Shown here: positions 51,382 through 63,595 of the stretch, piece after piece
Position numbering within the stretch: position 1 is the first letter of the stretch
Layout: the number at the start of each line of letters is the position of its first letter
Origin: Climacium dendroides
Lineage: Eukaryota > Streptophyta > Bryopsida > Hypnales > Climaciaceae
NCBI GenBank assembly: GCA_950106755.1
Contig: OX467083.1
Coordinates: 47,568,555 to 47,632,554, forward strand
Length of the DNA: 64,000 nt
Direction of reading: 5' to 3'
The notes under the pieces: model-generated
The model's database searches: none
Told to the model about the DNA's origin: nothing
Seen by the model: the letters and a program-made list of their open reading frames with translations, nothing else
Program-made: the position numbers and the translations under genes

Positions 51382-52248
51382 TCATACTACTAAAATCACA
51401 ATTCCCTCTGTAATATTACAACTACTAGCATTAATACTAGGGGCTCATGCTTGCTATGCTACGCATTCATTGTACTACATATTAGTAAAATTTTGATATA
51501 TTTGAATAAAATACATGATAATGATTTCAATAAGTCTTTAAAATAATTATTCTAAGTATTTTGTAAAAATATTTTCAATCATGCATACATAGAAATTGTA
51601 TTTTTACACAATGTGATATTACTGAAATAGAGTAACAATTCACAATCACTTCTATAATATCACTTTTTACAAAGAGTGATATTATAGAAATAATATAATT
51701 GTTGCAATTAAGGTGATATTAAAGAGGTCTATAGGATGATATTATAGAGGTAGCAAATCCATTGCTTTTCTTGGCTTTACACTTCTTTGCACTTCTATGA
51801 TTTTGTGCTTTTGTAAGCTTTGAGCTTTCACAATTTCAATTTTCTATTGCTACTACCAAATGATTTTGAGAAATTTATTCAATTGAAGCGATTTTGGATT
51901 CTACAACAATTAAGTTGTTCAAAAGTTTTTAAGATTTAGAAATGTTTTTCTTTTCAATTCTTCAATTTGAGTTGCCATTTTTTGTAACAATGCAGTCAAA
52001 TTTCTAATGCATTCTAATATATGTGTATCTTTTATAGTATTGACAATTGCATATGTTTCATTCATCATTCAATAAGTTTCTATTGTACATTTCAATATAT
52101 GCTTCCTTATTAAAAAAATTATACAAAGATTTTAGTCATTTTTATTTGAAGATTTATTAAAAATTTTGTTCTGCTTTCTATCAAATACATAAAAATTCTT
52201 ATAAAATTCTAATGATGAATGTGTAGCAAAGCAAATGCCAACCGCTAG
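51382..52248 (+). mobile_element. Helitron-like non-autonomous element, 867 bp
   Basis: Starts TCATACTACTAAAATC after A and ends CAACCGCTAG before T. It is closely related to 48190-49058 over its whole length and carries the same GTGATATTA words. Directly followed by a second copy of its own 3' half. Confidence 0.8.
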
Positions 52249-52249
52249 T

Positions 52250-52640
52250 GATTTTGAAAAATTTATTCAATTGAAGCAATTTTGGATTCCACAACAATTA
52301 AGTTTTTCACAAAGTTTTTGAGATTTAGAAGTTTTTCTTCTCAATTCTTCAATTTGGGTTGCCATTTTTTGTAACAATGGAGTCAAATTTCTAATGCATT
52401 CTAATGTATGTGTATCTTTTATAGTATTGACCATTGCATATGTTTCATTCATCATTCAATTAATTTCTATTGTACATTTCAATATATACTTATTTATAAA
52501 AAAATTTATAGAAAGATTTTAGTCATTTTTATTTGAAGATTTATTGAAATTTTTGTTTTGCATTCTATCTAATACATAAAAATTCTAATCTTGTAAAATT
52601 CTAATGATGAATGCATAGCATAGCAAGCGCCATCCGCTAG
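52250..52640 (+). mobile_element. Extra Helitron 3' half in tandem
   Basis: Begins GATTTTGAAAAATTTATTC, matching the interior of the preceding element from 51862, and runs to another 3' terminus CATCCGCTAG before T. The block thus has one 5' end and two 3' ends in tandem. From 52641 to 53530 I see AT-rich DNA without a recognisable gene. Confidence 0.75.
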
Positions 52641-53949
52641 TCTATAAAAATAAATAAATAAAACTTAAATATAATAATTACATGACATTTAAACCTTATA
52701 GGACACGGCCCCTATGACCAAGATAGTCACCAAAATGTTCCAATTATGGGAGCAATATGTGCATTCTTTGTTTTTACAGTGAATAATGAAATCTTCTATC
52801 ACACATTTTTGGTCCTCATCATTCTTTAAGTATTAAGATTAATCATTGGATAGATTTCAAAAAAGAGATAAGTCCACATGCAATAACAATTGTAGAATGC
52901 CCCAAGGAATTGTGTAAGAGTAGATTATATGTTTCTATTTTAAAATTTTATTTCTCAATAACTCAAGGTCATAGGATGATGGTCTAATGTTTAAATTTGA
53001 ATTTATTTGTATTTGTTCAAAGTATTTTAGGATACACTTCCAATGATAGTAATGTCAAGTTATAATTATATACCAATGAAAGGCTTGAAATTTATATGGA
53101 AGGCTAATATGTTGGTTCCATTGAGGACATCTTAAATAAAGATGTTGTGGTAATGTTGAGTAGTCCAATAAACTTGTACCATTTAGCACAAGTTGTACAG
53201 TAGGATCACCCAATTCTAAGCATGTCTCTAAATTTGAACTGATTAGAAAAACTAAAGAAAATGTAAATGTAATTTTATGAAAGTATGAACATTGAAAATA
53301 AAACAAAGTTTTAGAAAGTCAACCAATTCAACTTAGACCTCTTATAACTTTTGCATATTATATAATCAAATATCACTTTTGCAAGTTTATTGTCAAAATT
53401 GTTTTCATGTGATTAATAAATGAGAGATTTCTAATACCAAATAATGCGTGCCAAGATAAATTTGTTTAGTTTAATTGTCTTTATGTGTTAAAAATATGAG
53501 AGCTTTGTGATATTCAATTGTACTTGTTATCACTACAACAATGGCAGTGTTTTATGACTGCAAAATTATGACTGAGGATGACTGGCGACTGCTTGCAGTC
53601 ATATTCTTGAAGGCTAACACTTTGGGGAGAAATATGACTGCAAAATATGACTGCCAGTTATTTTTACGCCTTGTACTTCACAAGCGTATACTATACGGCC
53701 ATTAGAAATACTAAAGTACTTCATAGGGAACGTAGGGAACATGTTTGGGAACATTGAGTCATATTATCACTAATATTTTCATATAATAGTGATTTTGTTT
53801 TGTTTTGGGCAATTCAAGAAAAATTTGGGCAATTCCAAAAAAATATAGAGAAGTCATTGTTTAAAATTTTGAAATCCTAGTCACCTACTTTTTTGGATTT
53901 TGAATCCTAATCACTATTTTTTTAGGGTTTTGATACCCTAGCCATCATT

Positions 53950-54500
53950 TTTTTAGGGTTTTGAAACCCTAGCCGTCACTTCTTGTGGCTCTTCTTCCTT
54001 ACTTTTTATTGTCTCTTAGCTCTCACTTATTGTTGCTTTTTGTTGCATCTTAACTCTTGTTTCTTGTTGCTCTCTAGTTCATGCTTCTTGTTTCTTATTG
54101 TTGCATCTAAATTCTTTTTTTCTCTTGCATTTGAACTCTTTCTTCTTCTTAGTTCTTGTTTTTTTGTTTCCTCTTGTTTTGTAGTTCTTGCTTCTTATTT
54201 CTTCTTGTTGCATCTATACTCTCATTTCTTGTTGTTTCTTGTCATGTCTTAGTTGGTGCTTCTTGTTTCTTCTTGTATCTTAGTTGTTGCTTTTTATTTG
54301 TTCTTATGTCTTAATTGTTGCCTCATATTATGTCTTAGTTGTTGTTTCTTGTTTTGTGTTGCTTCTTGTTTCTTATTGTGTCTTAGTTGTTGCTTAGTTG
54401 TTGCTTCTTATTCCTTATTGCATTTTAACTTTTGATTCTTGTTATCTCTTAGTACTTATATTTTTTTTCTTGTTTCCTCCATCATCAATCTTATTCTTCC
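53950..54500 (+). other. T-rich low-complexity tract inside the CACTA element
   Basis: Runs of TTCTTGTT and TCTTAGTTGTTGC make long open frames of Leu, Phe, Ser and Cys. They are compositional, not a gene. The A-rich inverse of this tract sits at 33200-33560 in the older element. Confidence 0.7.
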
Positions 54501-54659
54501 TATCCTAAACTTGAGCTACATATTTTGTGTTGATTGTAAATCTTTGAAGGTTAGGCTTTGTTGTTCAATCACTAAAAACTAACCTCTCATTTCTTTGATT
54601 GTATATGCAGGCATCAAAAGTTGAAACAAAGACATTGGAAGCTACTTGCAACTTCATGA

Positions 54660-55335
54660 AGCCAAAATATGACTTACGGAAGTCATATTCCATAAAATAT
54701 GACTGACGAGAGTCGTATTCTACATTACTGCAAAATATGACTCACCTCAGTCATATTCCATGCCATCAAAAAATATGACTTACTACAGTCATATTCCATG
54801 TCATCCAAAAATATGACTGACTGTAGTCATATTCCATGTCATCAAAAAATATGACTAACTGCAGTCATATTCCACGTCATCCAAAAATATGATTGATTGC
54901 AGTCATATTCCACGTCATCCAAAAATATGACTGACTACAGTCATATTCCATGTCATTCAAAAATATGACTGACCGTAGTCATATTCCATGTCATTCAAAA
55001 ATATGATTGACTGTAGTCATATTCCATGTTATCAAAAAATATGACTGACCGCAGTCATATTCCACGTCATCCAAAAATAAGACTGACCGCAGTCATATTC
55101 CACGTCATCCAAAAATAAGACTGACCGCAGTCATATTCCACGTCATCCAAAAATATGACTGACCGCAGTCATATTCCACGTCATCCAAAAATATGACTAA
55201 CCGTAGTCATATTCCACGTCATCCAAAAATATGACTGACCGCAGTCATATTCCACGTCATCCAAAAATATGACTGACCGCAGTCATATTCCACGTCATCC
55301 AAAAATATGACTGACCATAGTCATATTCCACGTAA
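54660..55335. repeat. Array of about 18 palindromic 38-bp units inside the CACTA element
   Basis: Each unit holds AATATGACTG-ACCG-CAGTCATATT, a 10-bp perfect dyad with a 4-bp loop, followed by CCACGTCATCCAAA. The period is 38 bp (for example AGTCAT at 55091 and 55129). Units at the 3' side are almost identical; those at the 5' side differ more. Subterminal repeats in En/Spm elements are known transposase-binding sites; that role here is inferred. Confidence 0.9.
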
Positions 55336-55775
55336 GATTTTTTTGTTTGCCCGAGCAACTCAAGAAAAAGTCAAGACTCCCCTAGGAAAGTCAAAGTATA
55401 CGCCATGTTGGCATACTATGGCTAAAAATGGATATTTATACCCCTTGGAAAATATGACTACCAATATGACTGATGTCTGAAGCGACTGCTTCTAAACGAC
55501 TGGAGTCAGTTATATTCCGAGTCATCTACAGTGATTTCTGCGTGAGTCGTATTTTTTGATTTTACGACTCATTGTAGTCATATTTTGCAGTCATAAAACA
55601 CTGCTTTTGTTGTAGTGTATATAAATTAGCTTGGTTTAAGGTGATTCTACCTTAATAAATAGCTTGCATGCAACTTTTGTGAGCTAAATTTGATGGACAA
55701 GCTTGTCATAGATTGTGTTTAGGATGTCAACATCATCTCTTCCAATGCCAATATTGGTGTTTCTTCAATAGAGCT

Positions 55776-56329
55776 AGTGTGCCCTGTGCCATTTCCACAA
55801 TAAAATGAAATAAAAATAAAAGTAATTTTAAAATTTTAAAATTCATAAAAACTTCAAAATTCAATACCTTTTCTACTATGAGTTCAAATGCCACTTACCT
55901 GTACACCCCTCCTCAAAGAGAGCTTTTTGACAATACCAAAAATGCAACTAGGGGATGTAGTGATACACGGTTTCAAAGATTTGACCATATCAAAACAAAC
56001 AAAACTCCATTTAACCCTCCAAAGACCTTTTTGGGTTCAAAAACATTAGTGCTTTTGAAGTGTTATAGATCTAAACTAGTGTGCCTTGTGGTGTTGCTAC
56101 AATCAAAACAAAAGCAAAAGTAATTTTCTAATTTTTTAGTTCATAAAAACTTCAAAATTCAATAACTTTTTCACTGTAGGTTCAAACACTACGAAACAAA
56201 GCCCGTGCACCCCTCCTGGCCAAGAGCTTTTCAACAATACTAAGAACACGAGCGGAAGATGCATAGTCCGGGAGATCTCAATGTAACAAACAAAACAAAC
56301 AAAACAAACAAACAAATTTAAGGTATAGA
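55776..56329. repeat. Dispersed repeat family, two more copies
   Basis: Copies start at 55776 and 56078 with AGTGTGCC, then TTCAAAATTCAATA, GTGCACCCCTCCT and (ACAAAC)n. Same family and orientation as 44422-45087. Confidence 0.7.
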
Positions 56330-58620
56330 TGTCATTAAAGTATAGAAAACTCAACAGTACAATCTTGTAGTGTACTTGATGTAGATGATATAAATCAATT
56401 TTGGAGTCATTTGGCCACATAGATTGCAAGATGCCAAGATCATAATGTTTTAATGCTGAAAAAAGATGTTGAAATTTTCCTAATAACACATTTGAAGGTA
56501 AAATTTGATTTCTAAACCTATTTAAATTTCACATCAAGTGTTTCATTCCAATATAAAAACACATTAGTAAAAGAAAATATCATTCAATTGACTCATTGTG
56601 TTTGCAAAATGGCTTTAAAATGTGAAAAAATAGCAAGAAAAGTTGTGAAAAACATATCTAAGGTTGAACCTCCTTCTACTAAAATGCTTTTTAGTCACTC
56701 ATAACTTCTTAGATTGATATGAACTTTTAGCCACACAAACTAGATCAGTGCAACATATCCAATTTCTTTTTATTGCAAATGAAAATGGTATGAAGAAGAA
56801 ATGAGTTGCAAACATTCATTGTAATCCGAAAATGTTGGAATTTTGAACTTTGAATTGTCTCCAAACATTCAGAAAAACTTGAATTGACATGAAAATCTTA
56901 CCACAATAACTAGATTTCAAGAGGAACATAACCCACCAAATTTTATTTAAAACAAACATTGGATGAAGGAGATACAAGCCTCTAAAGTTGCAGCCATCAA
57001 AGGTAGTTTGGTGAACTCAAATTGAACCTCTGAACTTTGATTGGCTTACGAAAAGCCAATACATCTTGTATTGATTTGAAAATTCTACTACTAAAACTAA
57101 AAGAAAGATTGCAAATTTTGCAACAACTTTTATTGAATTCAAACATCAGATGCAAAAGTAATAGCACTTTGAATTGAACTTGAAATTATGTGAGGACACT
57201 TTTGATCCATTGGGGCATTTAGGGGTTTAAGGTATTGTGAGGCAATGTTTGATGATTCAAGCATGATCCCAACTGAGTCGGCGTATTTTCATTCCAAAAT
57301 GAGTTGTTGAGGCCTCAGGCATTGATGATTGAAAAAATCGACATAAACATGTCCGTTATTAAATTTCTGTCCAAATTTCACCCAAATCTTAGCTCATTTG
57401 GTTCAGGAAACTTTTTTACTTTTATTGGCTATTTTCCTTCAATTTTCAAATTGAACCATTTTTTCAAGTATGGAGTTTAGTTATTTATTCTATTTTTACT
57501 CTAAATAGAAATTTTATAGATTTTTTCACCAGTTTTTTATCAATGTTTTCAAATTGCAACTAGTTATCTTTTTCCAATTCCATTGGCTAAATTTGAACTA
57601 GCCGTTGGTTTTCTCCAAACATTGGTGGTTACCATTATACCAAAATAATAGAAAAACATTGGATAAAATCAGCATCAATGTCTTCAAGAAATTCAAGATT
57701 TGCAAAATATTTGATGAAGCTTTGCACCATTAGATAACATTGTGGATGCAAGTGTTATATATATGTATATGGTGGATGGAAGTCCCCAAACTAAATGATA
57801 GTCCTAACTAGAGCTTTTTTTCTATTTTTTTATGAAGTGCCAAAGTGGCGATATAAAGTGTTATAGTGGTACTCCAAACTTCAACATTCATCTATATATT
57901 GGATAGAAAATATCACATTAGCATATATCGCATGTCCATAATTTTGTTTTCATCCATAATTTGGCAATTTCATCCAATTCTTTTTTTAATTCAAAGTTTA
58001 TGGGGAAAAACTTCATGGTTTTTTGCCATTTTTTAGCCAAATTATTTTTTTTCTAGTGTAGTTTGCCACCCAAAAGCCTCCCCCAAAGCCCTGATTCTAA
58101 TCCACCTATAGTTCAAGGTATAGGTAGTACAACCAAGAAGTAATAGAAGTTAACCTTTAGAAGGACGTTTTTTTGTCATTTGGAGGACTTCAAGAGGGTT
58201 TGTAGGACGTAAAAAAAGAATTTAATCCAATTTTTTTAGTGGAATTGTTTCAATGCATTCTCAATGCACATGGCTCATTATGCTATCATTGACTTTTCTA
58301 AAGAAGAAGATCCAATTAATCCATGGATCACCTTTGTAAGGTGTTTTTGTCCAATTCTTGCTCTTTACTTTTTATGTGAATTTTAGCTATCAAATAATAT
58401 TTTTTGAATTTGAGGCCAACTATTTAAATGAAGTTTATTAAGTTAAGCTTTTATTTCAATTGGAAAATTTGAAGAACTCTTAAAATTCAATGTTTTATTG
58501 CAGTTTGAATTTTGGGCCTGTAAATGACCTATTCGGATTTCTTTTTGTAATTTTGAGTGTTATTTTTTTGTGTGTTTTTGTATGCTTTTGTTTATTTTTT
58601 TTGAGTAAATGATGTTCCAA
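56330..58620. other. AT-rich intergenic DNA
   Basis: No gene recognised. No frame has family features, and no terminal repeats were found. Confidence 0.6.
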
Positions 58621-58639
58621 ATTGGTAATTTTGAGTGTA

Positions 58640-60385
58640 TGTCAACCAATTGGAGGGTCAGTTTTTGAAGTTAAGATCCAAGTCGGGAGTAGTGCTGGAT
58701 GCTGCTGGGAGGTGGCGAGGTGCGGTGTTTCAGTCGTAATTCAAAATCCAAGTTGGAATTGCAGGCTGGTGTATTCCAAGTGGAATGGTCTGGGTTAATT
58801 TCCAAGTCAGATTTGCCTTGTGCGTAATAGTCGTATCCGTTTGGTCTGTGGTGTGCAGTTAGGGTTGTGTATGATCCAAGTTGGTTGTGTAGGGAGAGAG
58901 TGCCAATTTGGGAGTTATGTTTTTGAGTGTGATGGGCGGTTGTTGTTTAAGGTTCCTATTTGGCAGTTCGTGAATTTTGAGGTAGTGTCCAAGTGGTTGG
59001 AAAACTACTTGGATCGGGGTTAAACTGAAGATTTCTAAATTGGAAGGCACCCAATGTTGAGAGAATCCGCTGCGAGTCCCATCCAAGTTGGTGCTGTGTA
59101 TTTTCGTTTGTTTGTGTGAGTCAAATAGGTGCTTGAATTTCTGTTTGAATGTGTATAATTGAGCTTGTGTGTTTTCTAATTGGGGAGTGTTTGTGATTAT
59201 GTCTGTGTAAGTCCAAGTCGGAAGATGTAGATGAAGGCCAGTCCTGGTGTTTCTCGTGGAGAGAAGAGAAAGAAGATCTAATTTGGAAATTTGCAGTGAA
59301 GCTGTGGAATTTTATGAGCTGAGAGTTAGATTTCATACCAAGTTGGAAGTTGAACTGTTTGTGTGATGGCACAAGCTTGTGCAATAGTGGTTAAGTCCAA
59401 TTTGGGGAAGATGAAGTATAGTATGGACTAGAATTTTCCAAGTAGATTTAAATTTGCTGTGAGAGCAGATTGGAGTTCTAGTCGGTATGATGAAGTGAAG
59501 TGGGAATTTTAGATTCCAAATTGGTTAAATGCCAAATGTTGAGGAAGGAAGAGTGTAGAAATTTCTCGTGGAGAGAGAAGAAAATATCCAAATCGGAGTG
59601 AATCTCAGAGCTAATTGGAGATGTTATAAGATAAAATAAAAAATGTGTGTAAACGGTGATATACTCACCAATTTGACTTAATGAAGTGTATAATTCAAGC
59701 AAATTGGTGTTTGTTATAAATGGAAATGTCTATTTAATTTGAAATTTTTGTATGATTGTATGCATGTGGTTCCAATTTGGAAATTGGAGTAAATACTGAA
59801 TTGGCCGAGTCGAGAGATGGTTGTCGTTGCTAAAATTCAAATTGGACTGAGCTTTTATTGAAGTTATGGGTATGAGCAGATTGAGAAGGCTCTGCATGTG
59901 GATGCATGGTGTCATGAGTGTTTATCCAAGTTGGTTTTATAAAGTCTGAATGTTGTCTAAGTTAGGATCCCGAGTTGGTCTGTTAAGCTGAAGCAACATG
60001 CTTCAAATTTGAGAGTTTCCAAATGGGTGTGAGAAATTAATTTATCCAATTAGGAAATCAACATAGTATGAGAGAGAGAAAGCTGAGAATAAAAACTAAA
60101 AATTCCAAGTTAGTAAAGGGAGAGGATAAATTCTGCAAGTGCATGAGTCACATAAAGTATAAGAAGGAGATAAAAGAATCCAAATCGGAGATCATGGTTG
60201 CAACCAAAGCCGGAGACAAGGACCAACTGAAGAGTGACATGTCCTAATTGGAGAAAGACAGGAAGCTGAGTTAAACCGAGTTGGAAGATTGTTGCTGAAC
60301 TTGTACCAGGTGATTCCGATTTGGTGAAAGATGAAGGAGTCCAATTTAAAGAATAAAGATCAAGCCTAATTGGGTGATACTTAAC
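58640..60385. repeat. 1.8-kb stretch with quasi-periodic CCAARTTGG-like motif
   Basis: Near-palindromic words such as CCAAGTTGG, CCAATTTGG, CCAAGTCGG and CCAAATCGG recur roughly every 30-70 bp. Examples: 58646, 58678, 58748, 58876, 58903, 58989, 59083, 59213, 59338, then similar words near 59397, 59513, 59590, 59773, 59927, 60180, 60245 and 60277. A longer block (TTTCTCGTGGAGAGA...AAGAT/ATATCCAAAT) repeats at about 59250 and 59560. GC is somewhat higher than in the flanks. No coding sequence. Confidence 0.55.
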
Positions 60386-60691
60386 CTTGGTGGTTATAAG
60401 AGTGGAGAGTAAAAAGAATATAGTAAAATAAATAAAAGAATTAAACAATTAATCATGTAATAGTGAGATAATTAAATTAATTCTAGTTGGAAGTATGACT
60501 TATTTGGGTATTTTGTTTCCTTATTAGTTGTTTTGTTGTCGTTGTAGAAGTAATCCTATTAAAATTGCCTCCCTAGGAACGAACATAACTATTAGTTGGG
60601 TAAATCCGAATAGGTCCCAACGCAATCTACAGGGCCTATAACCATGGTTTGCTAATTTTCTAATGTTAGAATGGCACGGTTACTTTGTTTT
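60386..60691. other. AT-rich intergenic DNA
   Basis: Nothing recognisable between the motif stretch and the CACTA element at 60692. Confidence 0.5.
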
Positions 60692-63595
60692 CACTAAGAG
60701 AAAATCGCCATACAACTGCAAAAGAATGACTTCAAGTTAAATATGACTAAAGAATCACTAGTGTTTCCTAATTGCACCACCGTTGCAAGGTTCATAACGC
60801 CCTAGTTATTCTATAGTTATCATGACAATTTTAGGACAAAAGGATTCATTTGCTTTTTTTTTGTTATCACTGTCATAGACACTATCATATGGATACAGTA
60901 TAGGGGTCCTTGTCACAAATGAGTAGATCAAGAAACTATATTGCAATTGCAATTGCAATTGACTTTGGGTCAACTAGGAAATGACTTCAAGGAAACCAAA
61001 AGAACTTAGTAACAACTAATGTGTCTAAGGGTTCATCTTTTACTTCCTAAAATGCATAAGAAGTAAAAGAAAAGATAGTCCACACTAGAATAGTAGAAAA
61101 TTGTAGGTTTGGGGTTTAGAGCATTTATGGTGGCTACTACATCTCCTTTACTCTTCTTCTATCTTCCTCATAGTTTAGGGATGTTAATTACCTTTTGTAA
61201 GTCTTCTAATTGTTTTCTAATTCTTCTTATTTTTATCTTTTTCCTCATTCTATAAAAAAAAAAAATTTAAATCTTTTTGACATGTTGTAAATTAAGATTA
61301 TCTATTGCACTTTTTCCAATTTTGTCTCTCTTCATCTTCTTTTGTCCCATTTTTTTAGTTGTTTAGTTCTAATTTCTTTAATTGAATTTCTTTCTTTTCC
61401 TCTAGTATCTAGAATCTTCCTTGATCTACATTATTTTTTGGATCCTATTTTATCTTCCAAATCTATTAAATATTTTTTACCTTTTTGAAGTGTTATAAAT
61501 TAAGATTATTTCTTTCATTTTTTCCAATTTTGTCTCTCTTCATCCTCCTATTTCTCATTTTTTTCTTTTTAAATTTCTCCCAATTTTTTTTGGTTGTTTT
61601 AGTTCTTATTTCTTTAACTGAATTTCTTTTTTTCTTTAAGTTTCTCAAATCTTCCTTTGATCTACATTTTTTTGGGCTCCTTCTTTTTCTTCTAAATTTA
61701 AAAAAAAAATTCATCTGTTGTATGACTTTAATTCTTCTTTAATTGTATTATCCATACATTCTTTAATTGTAATCTTTATATTATATTCCTATGCACATCC
61801 ACCTCCATCACACATGTGAACCAAAGCATTCTAAATGAATTGATTTAGAAGACACTTGGCTACTATAATAGTACATGTGGTTCACAATTTTCTAGCATTC
61901 ATACTCTAATATCCTTTTTGAGTTAATAAGTTTTCTTTTAATCTTTCTAATTTCTCTACTCCTTGCTTATCTTTTTCATTTAAAAAAAACTTTTTTCCTA
62001 ATAGAGGACATATTATACCATTTCACTTTGTAGTGTATATTGTTTTCTTCCTCATGGTTCACTATAATTATATGATTTATTTAAACTCCTACTAATATGC
62101 CAACAATGACTATTAGAAATTTGTACCGTTGTCATTATACTACTTCTGAATACTTCATATTATTCACATTTGAATTGCTAGGAATTTCAACAAACATACA
62201 CTAAAGTATTCACAAGAGGTCGGTGACAGTTGTTAAGTCTCATTTTCTCTTTACACAGACGACAACATCACTACTCTATTGCCACTCCAAAGTGACTTCT
62301 TGCAATTGCTAGATGACTCTTCAAAAATTTTGAACTACCGTACATCTACTCTACTATTGCTTCAGTGTCTTGCATACTGTAATTCATTATATGATTTGTA
62401 AACATCTTATATAGTCATTGTTACACTTTTCTTGCATGAAGTGAGGAGACTTAAGTCAACTACATATAGCCTTGTTTTGAGGAAGTCGGATAGGTGACCA
62501 TACTACTCTTCATGTGCCAATCCTTTCCAATCCCTTTAGCAAATTTGTCTATAACTTTTGATTTCAGGCTTGAAATCTAAAATGAATGTTTGGAAATGAA
62601 TTTTTTTTGAACTTCAACTTCAACTCTCAAGTTCAATTTTTTTGAAAAAAGTTAATCTATTATACCTCATTGAGGTCTAAATTTCTACTTGTAATACAAT
62701 CCCTGTGTTTTACATATCCCACATGGTTTGTCTTGCTTCCTACTACCCTAGTTCTATAAAAGACTTGTCATTTCCCTTCTTCATATTCACATGTTAAGTG
62801 GCTTTGGTAGCCATGTGATACATACACCAAATATAATGCATAGTGTATTGTGTTTGGCATATTGTATATGGTGTATTGTTGTGGAACTTTGAATTTATTC
62901 ACATGTGACTACTACCTATGCAATTGTCATTACAACCCTTTGTGCATACATTGTTGTAAATTGAAAATGATAGAAAAATAACTTTCTACATCCTTAGACA
63001 GTGAACTAATTTGTAAATCCATGTTACTTTAGATTGACTATGGAATAACTTGCTACATGTCAACTTATATGACTTTAGGCACCACTCTTTCACAACTTCT
63101 AAATGACTAAAAAGACTAGCAATTGACCATCCATGATGGGTCTATTACTACTTATGAATGACATAGTAATGACTAGCCATTTCAGATTAATGAGGAGTTA
63201 GTCCTAATTTAAGTGCACTCGCAAATGACTGGTCTATCACAACTTATGAATGACATGGTAATGACTAGCCATGTCAGATTAATGAGGAGTCAGACTTAAC
63301 TTAAGCGTGACTTGCAAATGACTGTCACATACACAATGTAAAATTGCTTTCAACATCGTAGTTCATATGTCATTCCTTAAATCTCTTTTCTTTATCACTT
63401 CAACCAATCCCATTGTCATCCATTTCCTCATCCAAGGTAGAATTGGATGGTGATAATACACTAGTAGTCATTTTCATAAATGACTTGGCCACAATGACTT
63501 CAAAAACCCCAAGTCAATTTGCAATCAAAAGTGTCCAGAATGATTGCTATGAAGTCATTCTTTGCAATCACAAATGTACTCAATTTTTTGTAGTG
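60692..63595. mobile_element. CACTA-like element, 2,904 bp, with TTT target duplication
   Basis: Left end CACTAAGAGAAAATC; reverse complement of right end CACTACAAAAAATTG. Both carry TGCAAA-AGAATGACTTCA shortly inside. TTT flanks both ends (60689-60691 and 63596-63598). The interior is T-rich with a duplicated block (about 61273-61480 and 61481-61720) and has no transposase domain. The ends are less alike than those of the 53531 element, so this is another, older family. Confidence 0.75.
63139..63323. repeat. Direct repeat of about 93 bp in the CACTA subterminal region
   Basis: 63139-63230 and 63231-63323 share GGTCTAT-AC, ACTTATGAATGACAT, GTAATGACTAGCCAT, CAGATTAATGAGGAGT and GCAAATGACT. 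AATGACT-type words are dense across this end and may be transposase-binding sites. Confidence 0.75.

Larger units (their letters stand above)
53531..55617. mobile_element. CACTA (En/Spm) element, 2,087 bp, with TAT target duplication
   Basis: Ends are CACTACAACAATGGCAGTG and (reverse complement of right end) CACTACAACAAAAGCAGTG. Both continue TTTTATGACTGCAAAAT. TAT directly flanks both ends (53528-53530 and 55618-55620), the 3-bp duplication expected for CACTA. The interior has AGGGTTTTGA-type blocks and a T-rich tract, then the 38-bp array. No transposase domain is visible, so it is non-autonomous. Its intact ends and array suggest it is younger than the related copy at 32009-34098. Confidence 0.93.

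Noticed and set aside
51382..52248. Classification as a cut-and-paste TIR element with ACTA ends and 6-bp duplication
   Set aside because: The ATGATT match at the spacer copy is not repeated at the other copies, while A|TC...CTAG|T holds for all three full copies.
53940..53975. Telomere-like AAACCCTAG words
   Set aside because: Only a few interrupted copies within a transposon; no tandem telomeric array.
53983..54435. Leu/Phe/Ser/Cys-rich frames resembling membrane proteins
   Set aside because: Low-complexity T-rich tract of the CACTA element; the hydrophobicity follows from base composition.
54660..55335. CRISPR-like regular repeat array
   Set aside because: Units are contiguous 38-bp repeats without unique spacers, inside a CACTA element of a plant genome.
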